DNA from: Streptomyces fumigatiscleroticus
GTDB taxonomy: Bacteria > Actinomycetota > Actinomycetes > Streptomycetales > Streptomycetaceae
Length of the DNA stretch: 64,000 nucleotides
Assembly (NCBI RefSeq): GCF_014647975.1
Contig: NZ_BMQF01000006.1
Span: 62,001-126,000, forward strand
Reading direction: 5' to 3'
In this document: one piece after another, positions 15,528 through 23,964 of the stretch
Numbering within the stretch: the stretch's first letter is position 1
Layout of the letters: each line of letters opens with the position of its first letter
Made by a program: the position numbers and the translations under genes
The notes under the pieces: generated by a model
Told to the model about the DNA's origin: nothing
The model's input: the letters and a program-made list of their open reading frames with translations, nothing else
Databases searched by the model: none

Positions 15528-16589
15528 TCACCCGGCCGGACCCACCCCGCAGCCCAGCGGGATCCCCGCCTCCAGGTACAGGGCCGCCCCGCGTTCCCGG
15601 GCGCGCAGGGCCCAGCGGAGGCGTTCGTAGCGGACGGGCGGGAGGAGACGGGCGGCCTCCTCCTCGGTCACGAAGCGGCAGTCGCGCAGTTCGGGGCCGG
15701 GCAGCAGCAGCCGGCCGGCCGCCGCGGAGTCGAGGCGGCCACCGTCGAAGAGCAGACGCAGACCGCCGAAGCCGGGGGGTGCGGGCGGCTCCCAGTCGAC
15801 CACGAGCAGCCCCGGTACGTCGTCGAGGCGGATCCCGGTCTCCTCGGCGACCTCGCGCATGCCCGCGCGGGCGGGCGCCTCACCGGCTTCCACGACGCCG
15901 CCGGGGAACTCCCAGCCGGCCTTGTAGGTGGGGTCGACGAGCAGCACCCGGTCGTGCTCGTCGAAGAGCAGCACGCCGGCGGCGAGCGTCTCGGCGGTGG
16001 GCTCGGGCGTCTGCACGATGTCGCACACGGGCACGGCCCCGCTGCCGACGGCCTCGGCGATGCGGACGGCGGTGTCGTACGGAGTCAGTCCGCTGGTGTC
16101 GATCGGATGGGCGTCGGCGGTGAGCCAGGAGGCGAGGGCCGCCCGGTAGGGCTCGATGTGGTCGTACGACCACTGCCGTATCCGTGTCTCGCCGTCGGGG
16201 AGGTCCGACGGCACTTCTCTGCTCGCTATTCGCTCACGCAGGATCGTTTCAGCCGGAGCCAGCAGAATATGCCGGACGGCAATGCGACGGGCGGCGAGAC
16301 CGCCGAAGATCTCGTCGCGGTACTCCTGGCGCAGCAGGGTCATGGGGACCACGAGTGTCCCGCCGAGCTCGGCGAGCATCGCGGCCGCCGTGTCGATCAC
16401 GAGGCGTCGCCAGCTTGGGAGGTCCTGGAAGTCCCCGACCTCCGCGAGGCGCTTGGGCGGCAGCAGATGTGTGAGCGCCGCGCCGATGACCTCGGGGTCG
16501 AAGAGCGTGCTGTTCGGGATCAGCTCGATCAATTCCCGTGCGGTGGTGGTCTTGCCCGCACCGAACGCACCGTTGATCCAAACGATCAC
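15528..16589 (-). CDS. AAA family ATPase fused to a NUDIX hydrolase
   Basis: A 353-residue fusion. The N-terminal half is a P-loop kinase-like domain with Walker A GAFGAGKTTT (7-16) and a short lid region (RERIASREVPSDLPDG). The C-terminal half has a complete NUDIX box, GGVVEAGEAPARAGMREVAEETGI, in which the RE..EE residues bind magnesium. NUDIX enzymes cleave nucleoside diphosphates linked to another moiety; the partner domain may phosphorylate a small molecule. The GTG at 16587-16589 follows GAGGGGG closely. The last residues (GVGPAG) are encoded by repeat-like sequence, so the array may have moved the original stop codon. Function inferred from domains only. Confidence 0.87.
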   Translation of the reverse strand: MIVWINGAFGAGKTTTARELIELIPNSTLFDPEVIGAALTHLLPPKRLAEVGDFQDLPSWRRLVIDTAAAMLAELGGTLVVPMTLLRQEYRDEIFGGLAARRIAVRHILLAPAETILRERIASREVPSDLPDGETRIRQWSYDHIEPYRAALASWLTADAHPIDTSGLTPYDTAVRIAEAVGSGAVPVCDIVQTPEPTAETLAAGVLLFDEHDRVLLVDPTYKAGWEFPGGVVEAGEAPARAGMREVAEETGIRLDDVPGLLVVDWEPPAPPGFGGLRLLFDGGRLDSAAAGRLLLPGPELRDCRFVTEEEAARLLPPVRYERLRWALRARERGAALYLEAGIPLGCGVGPAG

Positions 16590-16674
16590 GATTCCCCCTC
16601 TTCTGTTGGCCCCCTGTGGCTTGCCCGCTAGACCCCGCCACGGAAACCAGGCGCGGCCGAGGAGACACGGCGGC

Positions 16675-16711
16675 GGCGCCGGTGCCCCCGGCCGCGGGGG
16701 GTACCGGCGCC
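16675..16711 (-). terminator. Strong hairpin after the small exported protein gene
   Basis: Arms 16675-16689 and 16697-16711 (GGCGCCGGTGCCCCC and its partner) form a 15-bp stem with one G-U-type mismatch. It lies 40 bp beyond the stop of the minus-strand gene at 16751. Confidence 0.7.
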
Positions 16712-16750
16712 GCGCGGTCCGGCGTCGTGCCCGTCAGTCGTCCGTGCCCG

Positions 16751-16942
16751 TCAGCCGTCCTGTCCCTGCACCTCGTCGTCCAGGTCCAGGCTGTGGTCGG
16801 CGACGGTGTGCCGGGCGGTGTTGAGGGTGTCCTTCAGGTCCAGGTCGCTCAGAGTGTCGCCGAGGGCGTGCGACGGGGTCACGGCCGCCACGACGAAGCC
16901 GGTGGCGAGGGAGGCGATGGCGAGCATGCTGCGCTTCTTCAT
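16751..16942 (-). CDS. Small secreted protein of unknown function
   Basis: A 63-residue protein. It begins MKKRSMLAIASLATGFVVAA, a classical signal peptide with a basic start and hydrophobic core, and a cleavage site is likely after SHA (about residue 24). The mature part of roughly 40 residues is acidic and polar (DTLSDLDLKDTLNTARHTVADHSLDLDDEVQGQDG), without cysteine. I do not recognise the family; small exported proteins of this type are common in Streptomyces and some help form the cell surface. The ATG at 16942 is chosen because the signal peptide starts there. It is followed by a strong terminator and divergent from the alpha-galactosidase gene. Confidence 0.65.
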   Translation of the reverse strand: MKKRSMLAIASLATGFVVAAVTPSHALGDTLSDLDLKDTLNTARHTVADHSLDLDDEVQGQDG

Positions 16943-17115
16943 ACGCCGTTCAACCGCCCGACCGGGCAGGGAGTCACGGGCGGTGACTCGCACGGCGTCG
17001 AACGACCATCAACGCTCCTCTTCCACCACAGTCCAACGCGTTCTACCGTGAACGCGCACCGTTGACGCGTACATGCTGCTGGATTCGCCTCTCGCCGGTT
17101 CGGAGGAACGTAACG

Positions 17116-19146
17116 ATGCGTCACCTTCACACCCGCACGACCCGCGGAAGACTGCTCGCCACGCTGACGGCGCTGGTGTTCACCGCGTCACTCGCCGCTC
17201 CGGCGGTCGCCGTGGACCACGCGTCACCCCCTGCGCCCGCCCTCGCCGACGGTCTCGCCCTCACTCCGCCCATGGGCTTCAACAACTGGAACTCCACGCA
17301 CTGCCGCGCCGAGTTCGACGAGTCCATGGTCAAGGGGATCGCGGACCTGTTCGTCGAGAAGGGCCTCAAGGACGCCGGGTACGAGTACGTCAACCTCGAC
17401 GACTGCTGGGCCCTGCCGCAGCGGGACGCGGACGGCAAGCTGGTGCCGGACCCGGTCCGGTTCCCCGGCGGCATCGCGGCGGTCGCCGACTACGTGCACG
17501 CCAAAGGCCTGAAACTCGGCATCTACACCAGCGCGGGCACCAAGACCTGCAACAGCGCCGGCTTCCCGGGCGCGCTGGGCCACGAGTACAGCGACGCCCA
17601 GCAGTTCGCGGACTGGGGTGTGGACTACCTGAAGTACGACAACTGCAACAACCAGGGTGTGGACGCCAAGCTGCGCTACACCACCATGCGTGACGCGCTG
17701 CGGGCCGCCGCGGAGAAGACCGGCCGGCCGATCGTCTACAGCATCTGCGAGTGGGGCGAGAACAAGCCGTGGGAGTGGGCGGCCGACGTCGGGCACCTGT
17801 GGCGCACGACCGGCGACATCAGCGACAACTGGAGCTCGGTGCTGTCCATCCTGAAGCAGAACCTCCCGCTGGCCCCGTACGCCGGCCCCGGGCACTGGAA
17901 CGATCCCGACATGCTGGAGGTCGGCAACGGCGGCATGACGGACACCGAGTACCGCTCGCACTTCTCGATGTGGGCGGTCATGGCGGCACCGCTCCTGATC
18001 GGGACCGACCTGCGCCAGGCCTCCGACGCCACCCTCGAGATCCTCGGCAACCGCGAGGTCATCGCCGTCGACCAGGACCCGCTGGGCCGGCAGGGCACCG
18101 TGGTCTCGTCCGAGGGCGGACGCTGGGTCGTCGCCAAGGAGATGAAGGACGGCAGCCGCGCGGTGGCGCTGTTCAACGAGTCCGGCACCGCCCAGCGGAT
18201 CGCCACCACCGCGGAGGCCGTCGGGCTGCCCGGCGCCACCGCCTACACCCTGCGCGACCTGTGGCAGCACAGGAGCTACCACACCGCGGGCACCATCTCG
18301 GCCACCGTTCCCGCGCACGGCACGGTACTCGTCCGGGTCTCCGCCGACCGCCGGTGGGCCGCGCATCCGCCCGCCGCCGAACTGGGCATCGACGGCAGCC
18401 CGCTGCTCCGGGCCGGCGCACCGGCCACGCTGACGACGGCCTTCACCGACCTGGGACGCACCTCCGCCCGGCGCGTGTCCGTGGCGCTGAGCGGACCGGA
18501 GGGCTGGACGGTACGGGCGGCCTCGCCGACGGCCGCGGGCGCCGTCGCGCCCGGCAGGTCGCTGCGCACCAGGTGGTCGGTCACCGTTCCGCAGGGGACG
18601 CCCACCGGATCGTACGAGCTGACGCTGCGGGCGACGTACCGCTCACCGGACGGAACCCGCGCCGGCGGTGTGCTGCCGCTGGCGGTGTCCGTGGTGGTGC
18701 CGCCGCCCTCCGGCACGTCCGCGCTGGGTGACCTGCCGTGGCTGTCGGCCACCAACGGCTGGGGGCCGGTGGAGCGCGACACCAGCAACGGCGAGAGCGC
18801 CGCGGGCGACGGCGGTCCGATCACCGTCGGCGGCACGGTCTACGACGACGGACTCGGCGTGCACGCCGAGAGCAGCGTGGCCTACTACACCGGCGGGGCC
18901 TGCGAGACGGTCACCGCGGACGTCGGCCTCGACGACGAGAAGGGCACCGCCGGGACCGTCGCCTTCGAGATCCGGGCCGACGACGCCCTGGCCGCCTCGA
19001 CCGGCGTCCTCACCAACGCGATGCCGGCCCAGCCGCTCACCGCGGACGTGACCGGCGCCGAGGTCGTCCGGCTCGTGGTCACCGACGGCGGCGACGGCAT
19101 CGACTCCGACCACGCGGACTGGGCGCAGGCCCGACTGACCTGCTGA
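17116..19146 (+). CDS. Secreted GH27 alpha-galactosidase with C-terminal NPCBM-like domain
   Basis: A 676-residue exported glycosidase. After a signal peptide (cut near AVA, residue 32) the GH27 barrel opens with LTPPMGFNNWNSTHC. The nucleophile is D175 in YLKYDNCNN and the acid/base is probably D234 in WRTTGDISDNW, by analogy with human alpha-galactosidase. After a C-terminal beta domain, an NEW3-like beta domain is seen around residues 445-540. The last 130 residues (LSATNGWGPVERDTSNGE, GLGVHAESSVAYYTGG) match the NPCBM fold that binds galactose-rich glycans. The enzyme removes alpha-galactose from galactomannans or oligosaccharides outside the cell. GGAGG at 17102 sets the ATG start. Confidence 0.93.
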   Translation: MRHLHTRTTRGRLLATLTALVFTASLAAPAVAVDHASPPAPALADGLALTPPMGFNNWNSTHCRAEFDESMVKGIADLFVEKGLKDAGYEYVNLDDCWALPQRDADGKLVPDPVRFPGGIAAVADYVHAKGLKLGIYTSAGTKTCNSAGFPGALGHEYSDAQQFADWGVDYLKYDNCNNQGVDAKLRYTTMRDALRAAAEKTGRPIVYSICEWGENKPWEWAADVGHLWRTTGDISDNWSSVLSILKQNLPLAPYAGPGHWNDPDMLEVGNGGMTDTEYRSHFSMWAVMAAPLLIGTDLRQASDATLEILGNREVIAVDQDPLGRQGTVVSSEGGRWVVAKEMKDGSRAVALFNESGTAQRIATTAEAVGLPGATAYTLRDLWQHRSYHTAGTISATVPAHGTVLVRVSADRRWAAHPPAAELGIDGSPLLRAGAPATLTTAFTDLGRTSARRVSVALSGPEGWTVRAASPTAAGAVAPGRSLRTRWSVTVPQGTPTGSYELTLRATYRSPDGTRAGGVLPLAVSVVVPPPSGTSALGDLPWLSATNGWGPVERDTSNGESAAGDGGPITVGGTVYDDGLGVHAESSVAYYTGGACETVTADVGLDDEKGTAGTVAFEIRADDALAASTGVLTNAMPAQPLTADVTGAEVVRLVVTDGGDGIDSDHADWAQARLTC

Positions 19147-19157
19147 ACGCCCGGTCC

Positions 19158-19191
19158 CCCGCGCGGGCGCGCCCCGGCGCGCCCGCGCGGG
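19158..19191. terminator. Perfect 16-bp stem after the alpha-galactosidase gene
   Basis: CCCGCGCGGGCGCGCC (19158-19173) and its exact complement (19176-19191) are separated by two bases, twelve bases after the stop codon. The rest of the gap to 19500 holds only a partial copy of the 3' end of the kinase gene. Confidence 0.75.
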
Positions 19192-19255
19192 ACGGACCCA
19201 CGGCACCCCAACCGGTCCAGGCCCCCACCGGCCGCCCGCGGAAATCCACCCGCAG

Positions 19256-19286
19256 ACCCGGCCGGAGACCCGGCCACCCGGCACCG
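19256..19286. repeat. 31-bp direct repeat, copy A (copy B at 19464-19494)
   Basis: The same 31 bases, starting ACCCGGCCGGAGACCCGG, stand at 19256-19286 and 19464-19494. After 14 or 15 unmatched bases both copies continue with CGCCGCGGTCGCG; in copy B that last piece is the 3' end of the ROK kinase gene. Copy A is therefore a decayed duplicate of the region around the kinase stop codon. Confidence 0.8.
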
Positions 19287-19500
19287 TCTGCCTCAGCCCT
19301 CGCCGCGGTCGCGCCGCCTGCCTGAGGCAGGCCCGTGCCCGCATGAGCCCCCACGGACGGCACCGCCCCCACGGACACACCGCCCCCGCGGGAGCCGCGC
19401 ACGCCGTTGACACGGCAACAGAACCGGCCCAGCAGCCGACCGACCCCGACCGCCCGCCCAGAAACCCGGCCGGAGACCCGGCCACCCGGCACCGCCGGTC

Positions 19501-20454
19501 TCACACCCCCGCCGCGGTCGCGTCCGCTCTACCGGCGAGTGCGGCCGCGGCCGCTCCGACCAGGCCCGCGTCCGTGCCCATCCGGGCCGGCGTCACCGTC
19601 AGGCGCTGCACGAACGACAGGGTCGCGTAGGTGCGGAGCGCCTCGCGCAGCGGGGCGAAGAGCACCTCGCCCGCCTTGGCCACTCCCCCGCCGATCACCG
19701 CGATGTCGATCTCGACGAGGGTCGCGGTGGCCGCGATACCGGCGGCCAGCGCCTGCGCGGCCCGTTCGAAGGAGGCCACGGCGACGGGGTCGCCCGCGCG
19801 GGCGGCGGCGGCCACCGCCGCGGCGGAGGTGTCGCCGTCCGGGCCGGGCCGCCAGCCGTTGTCGAGCGCGCGCCGGGCGATGTTGGGGCCGCTCGCGATC
19901 CGCTCCACGCAGCCGCGCGCCCCGCACGGGCACGGGTCGCCGTCGAGATCGACGCTGATGTGCCCGATGTGGCCGGCGTTGCCGGTCGGCCCGGGGTGCA
20001 GCCGGCCGCCCAGGACGAGGCCGCCGCCGACGCCCGTGGAGACCACCATGCACAGCGCGTTGTCGTGGCCCCGCGCGGCGCCCTGCCAGTGCTCGGCCGC
20101 CGTGATCGCCACGCCGTCGCCGATCAGCTCGACGGGCAGGTCACCGGTGACGGTCCGCACCCGCGCGACGAGCGGATAACCGCGCCAGCCGGGCACGTTG
20201 ACGGGGCTCACCGTGCCCGCGGAGGCGTCCACCGGACCGGCGCTGCCGATACCCACGGCCCGGGCCCGCGCCCACAGCGGCGAGGCGGTCAGCTCCCCGA
20301 GCACCTCTTCGACGGCCCGCATCACGGTGTCGCCGTCCTCCCGCGCGGGCGTCGCGCGCTGCGCGCGCACCAGGATCCGGCCGTCGCCGTCCACCAGCCC
20401 TCCGGCGATCTTGGTGCCGCCGATGTCCAGCGCTGCCACGAGGTCGGTGTGCAT
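19501..20454 (-). CDS. ROK family sugar kinase
   Basis: A 317-residue cytosolic kinase. The phosphate loop is AALDIGGTKIAGG near the N-terminus. GPTGNAGHIGHI carries the substrate-binding GHI motif. The zinc motif DPCPCGARGCVERIASG has the CxCGxxGCxE pattern of ROK kinases, and the catalytic aspartate is in LIGDGVAITAAEH. It phosphorylates glucose or a related hexose with ATP. The ATG at 20452-20454 follows GGGGAG; the longer open frame is not supported. It is divergent from a LacI repressor gene with a shared palindrome, and converges on the alpha-galactosidase gene, so it probably handles the released sugar. Confidence 0.9.
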   Translation of the reverse strand: MHTDLVAALDIGGTKIAGGLVDGDGRILVRAQRATPAREDGDTVMRAVEEVLGELTASPLWARARAVGIGSAGPVDASAGTVSPVNVPGWRGYPLVARVRTVTGDLPVELIGDGVAITAAEHWQGAARGHDNALCMVVSTGVGGGLVLGGRLHPGPTGNAGHIGHISVDLDGDPCPCGARGCVERIASGPNIARRALDNGWRPGPDGDTSAAAVAAAARAGDPVAVASFERAAQALAAGIAATATLVEIDIAVIGGGVAKAGEVLFAPLREALRTYATLSFVQRLTVTPARMGTDAGLVGAAAAALAGRADATAAGV

Positions 20455-20562
20455 CAGTGTCGGACTCCCCGTCAACCATGAGAAACAGAGTGGGAACAGC
20501 AGGCCGGTCATGCGAGGTCGGTGCAGGCCCCGAGATTGCGGTGGACAGTCTCCCCCGCATCT

Positions 20563-20574
20563 GACAACGTTGTC
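20563..20574. promoter_or_regulatory. LacI-type operator GACAACGTTGTC
   Basis: A perfect 12-bp palindrome lies midway between the divergent ROK kinase and LacI genes, 109 bp before the kinase ATG and 82 bp before the repressor GTG. The central CG is typical of LacI-family sites, so the repressor probably controls both genes. Confidence 0.65.
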
Positions 20575-20655
20575 CAGGCTCTATGCTCGACGCCACATCC
20601 TCATACGAACCCACGGATCACGCACCACCGTGAACACAGGACAGGACTCCGCACC

Positions 20656-21705
20656 GTGCCCGAGACGCCCCACCGCGCGAACCGCCTCTCCGGGACCCGC
20701 TACGGCAATCGCCCGACGATGAAGGACGTGGCGGCCCGTGCGGGCGTCGGGCTCAAGACGGTCTCCCGTGTGGTCAACGGCGAGCCGGGCGTCACCGCCG
20801 AGACGGAGCGCCGCGTCCAGGAGGCCATCGACGCGCTCGGCTTCCGCCGCAACGACAGCGCGCGGGTGCTCCGCAAGGGTCGTACGGCCAGTATCGGCCT
20901 GGTGCTGGAGGACCTCGCGGACCCCTTCTACGGTCCGCTGAGCCGCGCGGTGGAGGAGGTGGCCCGCGCGCACGGCGCGCTGCTCATCAACGGCTCCAGC
21001 GCCGAGGACCCGGACCGCGAGCAGGAGCTGGTCCTGGCGCTGTGCGCGCGGCGGGTGGACGGGCTGGTCGTGATCCCGGCCGGCGACGACCACCGGTATC
21101 TGGAACCGGAGCTCAAGGCGGGCGTGGCCACGGTGTTCGTGGACCGTCCGGCCGGGAACATCGACGCGGACGTGGTGCTGTCCGACAACTACGGCGGTGC
21201 CCGCGACGGCGTGGCCCACCTCATCGCGCACGGCCACCGCAGAATCGGCTTCATCGGCGACATGCCCCGCATCCACACCGCCGCCGAGCGGCTGCGCGGC
21301 TACCGGTCGGCCATGGAGGACGCGGGCATACCGGTGCAGGACTCCTGGATGTCCCTGGGCGTCACCAACCCCGAGCGGGTGCGCCGGGCGGCGGAGGAGA
21401 TGCTCTCCGGCCCGGAGCCGGTCACCGCGATCTTCGCGGGCAACAACCGGGTGACGGTCACCGTCGTCCGCATACTCTCCGAACACCCCCGCCGTACCGC
21501 CCTCGTCGGCTTCGACGACATCGAGCTCGCCGATCTGCTCCAGCCGGGCGTCACCGTCGTCGCCCAGGACGCGGCGGCCCTCGGCCGCACCGCCGCCGAA
21601 CGTCTCTTCCGGCAGCTGGACGGCAGCCTGGTCGCCCCGGAACGCATCGAGCTGCCGACCCGGCTCGTCACCCGCGGCTCGGGCGAGCTGCCGCCGGCGG
21701 ACTGA
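20656..21705 (+). CDS. LacI family transcriptional repressor
   Basis: A 349-residue repressor. After a 23-residue N-terminal arm the helix-turn-helix reads TMKDVAARAGVGLKTVSRVVNGEPGV, with the hinge RRNDSARVLRKGRTASIG. The periplasmic-binding-protein-like core follows (GLVLEDLADPFYGPLSRAVEE, VVIPAGDDHRYLEPELKAGVATVFVDRP, ALVGFDDIELADLLQPGVTVV). It should bind a sugar or sugar phosphate as inducer. The GTG at 20656 gives the usual family length; upstream in-frame codons have poor composition. It is divergent from the ROK kinase and likely binds the 20563 palindrome, including control of itself. Confidence 0.9.
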   Translation: MPETPHRANRLSGTRYGNRPTMKDVAARAGVGLKTVSRVVNGEPGVTAETERRVQEAIDALGFRRNDSARVLRKGRTASIGLVLEDLADPFYGPLSRAVEEVARAHGALLINGSSAEDPDREQELVLALCARRVDGLVVIPAGDDHRYLEPELKAGVATVFVDRPAGNIDADVVLSDNYGGARDGVAHLIAHGHRRIGFIGDMPRIHTAAERLRGYRSAMEDAGIPVQDSWMSLGVTNPERVRRAAEEMLSGPEPVTAIFAGNNRVTVTVVRILSEHPRRTALVGFDDIELADLLQPGVTVVAQDAAALGRTAAERLFRQLDGSLVAPERIELPTRLVTRGSGELPPAD

Positions 21706-21712
21706 GCGGCCC

Positions 21713-22480
21713 GTGGCGGACCGCACCCTCGAAGCGCTCGGCCTGGCCGAGGCGCCGCGCGACCGGCCGCTGCTCTATCCGGGGGCCTGGCCCCGGGAGT
21801 CCGGACTCCTCGACGGGCACCGGCTGCTGCCCCTGGAGGGCTGCGTGCACGAGGGCCGTACTCCGGTCCTCGCCATCGGCTCCAACGCCTGTCCGGGCCA
21901 GCTCCGGCACAAGATGGACGAGTTCGGCATCACCTCGCCCGTCCCGATGGTCAAGACGCGGGTCACGGGTGTCGACGTGGGCGTCTCGGCCCATGTGAGC
22001 CGCATGGGCTATGTCTCCGCGTCACCGGTCGACGCCCCGGGCGCCGTGCGGGAGCTGTTCGTCATCTGGCTGGACGCCGAGCAGCTCGCGGTGGTCGACG
22101 CCAGCGAGGGCGTGCCCCTGCCGCACGGCAACTACGGCCGTGCCTGGCTGCCCGCGCCCCACGTGCGGATCGAACTGGCCGACGGCTCGGTGCTGCCCGG
22201 CTCGTACGCCTACGTCAACCGTCACGGCGTGCTGCACGACGGCGGCGGAGTGCCGCGCGCCCACCCGGGCCAACGGGCGCTGCTCACCGGACTGCTCGTG
22301 GAGATGCCCCGGTTGCGGGAGCTGTTCGGGGTCACGCCCGAGCAGTTCTGCGCGCGGGCCCGCGCCGACCGGCGGCTGTGCGAGCGCGGCACCCGGCTGT
22401 TCGCCGAGGAGAAGCTGGTGACGGCGTCCGGTCTGGAGCAGTACCTGGGAGCGGCGGGGTTGCCGCCGCCCGCACCGTGA
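21713..22480 (+). CDS. Hypothetical protein, possibly GGCT-like fold
   Basis: A 255-residue soluble protein of unknown function, starting at a GTG seven bases after the LacI stop and so probably cotranscribed with it. I do not recognise the family. Residues around 50-70 read TPVLAIGSNACPGQLRHKM, which resembles the GSN..P.Q loop of gamma-glutamylcyclotransferase-like proteins. Later conserved-looking segments are EGVPLPHGNYGRAWLP and VLPGSYAYVNRHGVLHDGG. There is no signal peptide, membrane segment or cysteine cluster. If the resemblance is real it could release a cyclised or acylated amino compound, but this is only a guess. Confidence 0.65.
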   Translation: MADRTLEALGLAEAPRDRPLLYPGAWPRESGLLDGHRLLPLEGCVHEGRTPVLAIGSNACPGQLRHKMDEFGITSPVPMVKTRVTGVDVGVSAHVSRMGYVSASPVDAPGAVRELFVIWLDAEQLAVVDASEGVPLPHGNYGRAWLPAPHVRIELADGSVLPGSYAYVNRHGVLHDGGGVPRAHPGQRALLTGLLVEMPRLRELFGVTPEQFCARARADRRLCERGTRLFAEEKLVTASGLEQYLGAAGLPPPAP

Positions 22481-22497
22481 CCGGCGGGTCCGCAGCG

Positions 22498-23796
22498 CTA
22501 CGGCGCCGAGACGGTCAGGTCGCCGCGCCGGGGCGCCGCGAAGCCCTCCAGGTCGGCGCGGGTCAGACCGGTCAGGCGGGCGACCTCGGCGGTGTCGAGC
22601 GCGCCGCAGTCCAGGCCGCGCAGCAGGTAGCCGCCGAGCGCCTTGGCGGTGGCGGGCTCGTCCATGACGTCGCCGCCGGTGCGGTTCACATAGCGGGCGA
22701 GGCGGTCGGCGGCGCGGGCGAAGCCCTCCCGGTAGAAGGCGTAGACGGCCGCGTACCGGGTGGGCAGGTGGCCGGGGTGCATGTCCCAGCCCTGGTAGTA
22801 GGCGCGGGCCAGGGCGCGCCGGGTGAGGTCGTGGTGCAGGCGCCAGGCGGCGTGCACCTGCTCGGTGGGGCCGACGGGCAGCACGTTGGTGGAGCCGTCC
22901 GAGACGCGTACGCCGGTGCCGGCCGCCGCGACCTGCATGACCGCCTTGGCGTGGTCGGCCACCGGATGGTCACTGGCCTGGTGGGCGGCGGAGACGCCGA
23001 GGCAGGCGCTGTAGTCGAAGGTGCCGTAGTGCAGTCCGGTGGCGCGGCCCTCGGCGGCCTGGATCATGCGGGCGACGGTGGCGGTGCCGTCGCCGGCGAG
23101 GACGGCCTGACTGGTCTCGATCTGGATCTCGAAGCCGATCCGGCCGGGCGGCAGGCCGTGCGTCTCCTCGAACGCCTCCAGCAGCCGGGCCATGGCGGTG
23201 ACCTGCTCGGCGTAGGTCACCTTGGGCAGGGTGAGGACCAGCCCGCCGGGCAGGCCGCCCGCCCGCATCAGACCGGTGAGGAAGATGTCGAGGGTGCGGA
23301 TGCCCCGGTCGCGGACGGCGGCCTCCATGCACTTCATGCGGATGCCCATGTACGGGGCCGCCGTGCCGTTCTCGTGGGCCTCGGCGATCAGCCGGGCGGC
23401 CCGGGCGGCGGCCTCGTCCTCCTCGGCGTCGGGACGGTTGCCGTAGCCGTCCTCGAAGTCGACGCGCAGGTCCTCCACGGGCTCGCGCTCCAGCTTGGCG
23501 CGCACGCGGGTGTACACCGGTCCGGCGAGCTCGTCGGCCAGGCCGAGGACGGCGGCGAAGGAGGCGGCGTCGGGGGCGTGTTCGTCGAGCGCGGCGAGCG
23601 CCTGATCGCCCCAGGAGCGGACGGTGCCGGCGGCGAAGACGTCACCGGGGACGTAGACGGTGTGGACGGGCTGGCGGGTGCCGGGGTCTCCGGGGTAGCG
23701 GCGCCGGAGTTCCGCGTCGACCGGTGCGAGACGGGCGCTGATCTCCTCGCTGACGGCGCCCGGGAGGCTGGTCGCCACCTTCTCCTGCTGACCCAT
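22498..23796 (-). CDS. DUF6986 family protein, HpcH/HpaI aldolase-like
   Basis: A 432-residue protein with features of the HpcH/HpaI aldolase and citrate lyase beta TIM-barrel family. RVDFEDGYGNR, IGFEIQIETSQAV and GLHYGTFDYSACLG mark the magnesium and keto-acid binding strands. Unlike typical 300-residue aldolases it has an extra C-terminal region with PTRYAAVYAFYREGF. Streptomyces annotation places such proteins in DUF6986. The ATG at 23794-23796 has CAGGAGGG at correct spacing; an upstream in-frame ATG lacks this. It converges on the unknown gene with only 17 bp between stops. It probably cleaves a C-C bond in a keto acid, substrate unknown. Confidence 0.82.
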   Translation of the reverse strand: MGQQEKVATSLPGAVSEEISARLAPVDAELRRRYPGDPGTRQPVHTVYVPGDVFAAGTVRSWGDQALAALDEHAPDAASFAAVLGLADELAGPVYTRVRAKLEREPVEDLRVDFEDGYGNRPDAEEDEAAARAARLIAEAHENGTAAPYMGIRMKCMEAAVRDRGIRTLDIFLTGLMRAGGLPGGLVLTLPKVTYAEQVTAMARLLEAFEETHGLPPGRIGFEIQIETSQAVLAGDGTATVARMIQAAEGRATGLHYGTFDYSACLGVSAAHQASDHPVADHAKAVMQVAAAGTGVRVSDGSTNVLPVGPTEQVHAAWRLHHDLTRRALARAYYQGWDMHPGHLPTRYAAVYAFYREGFARAADRLARYVNRTGGDVMDEPATAKALGGYLLRGLDCGALDTAEVARLTGLTRADLEGFAAPRRGDLTVSAP

Positions 23797-23812
23797 CCCA
23801 CACCCTCCTGTT

Positions 23813-23827
23813 TTCCGCTTCACGGAA
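23813..23827 (-). promoter_or_regulatory. Inverted repeat TTCCG-N5-CGGAA before the DUF6986 gene
   Basis: Two perfect 5-bp arms lie 17 bp before the ATG of the DUF6986 gene. The spacing is plausible for a small repressor such as an IclR type. The evidence is the palindrome alone. Confidence 0.35.
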
Positions 23828-23964
23828 TCAACAATCCGTTGAACGAAGTTATCGGGCGGTCTTCCCGGCGGTCAACACCGTCTCGCCTCCCGGCGCGTCC
23901 ACCGTCTCGACATGTTCACGTCCGCCTGCCAGCGTTCCTCGGAGCCGCCTCCGAAGGAGTCCTC

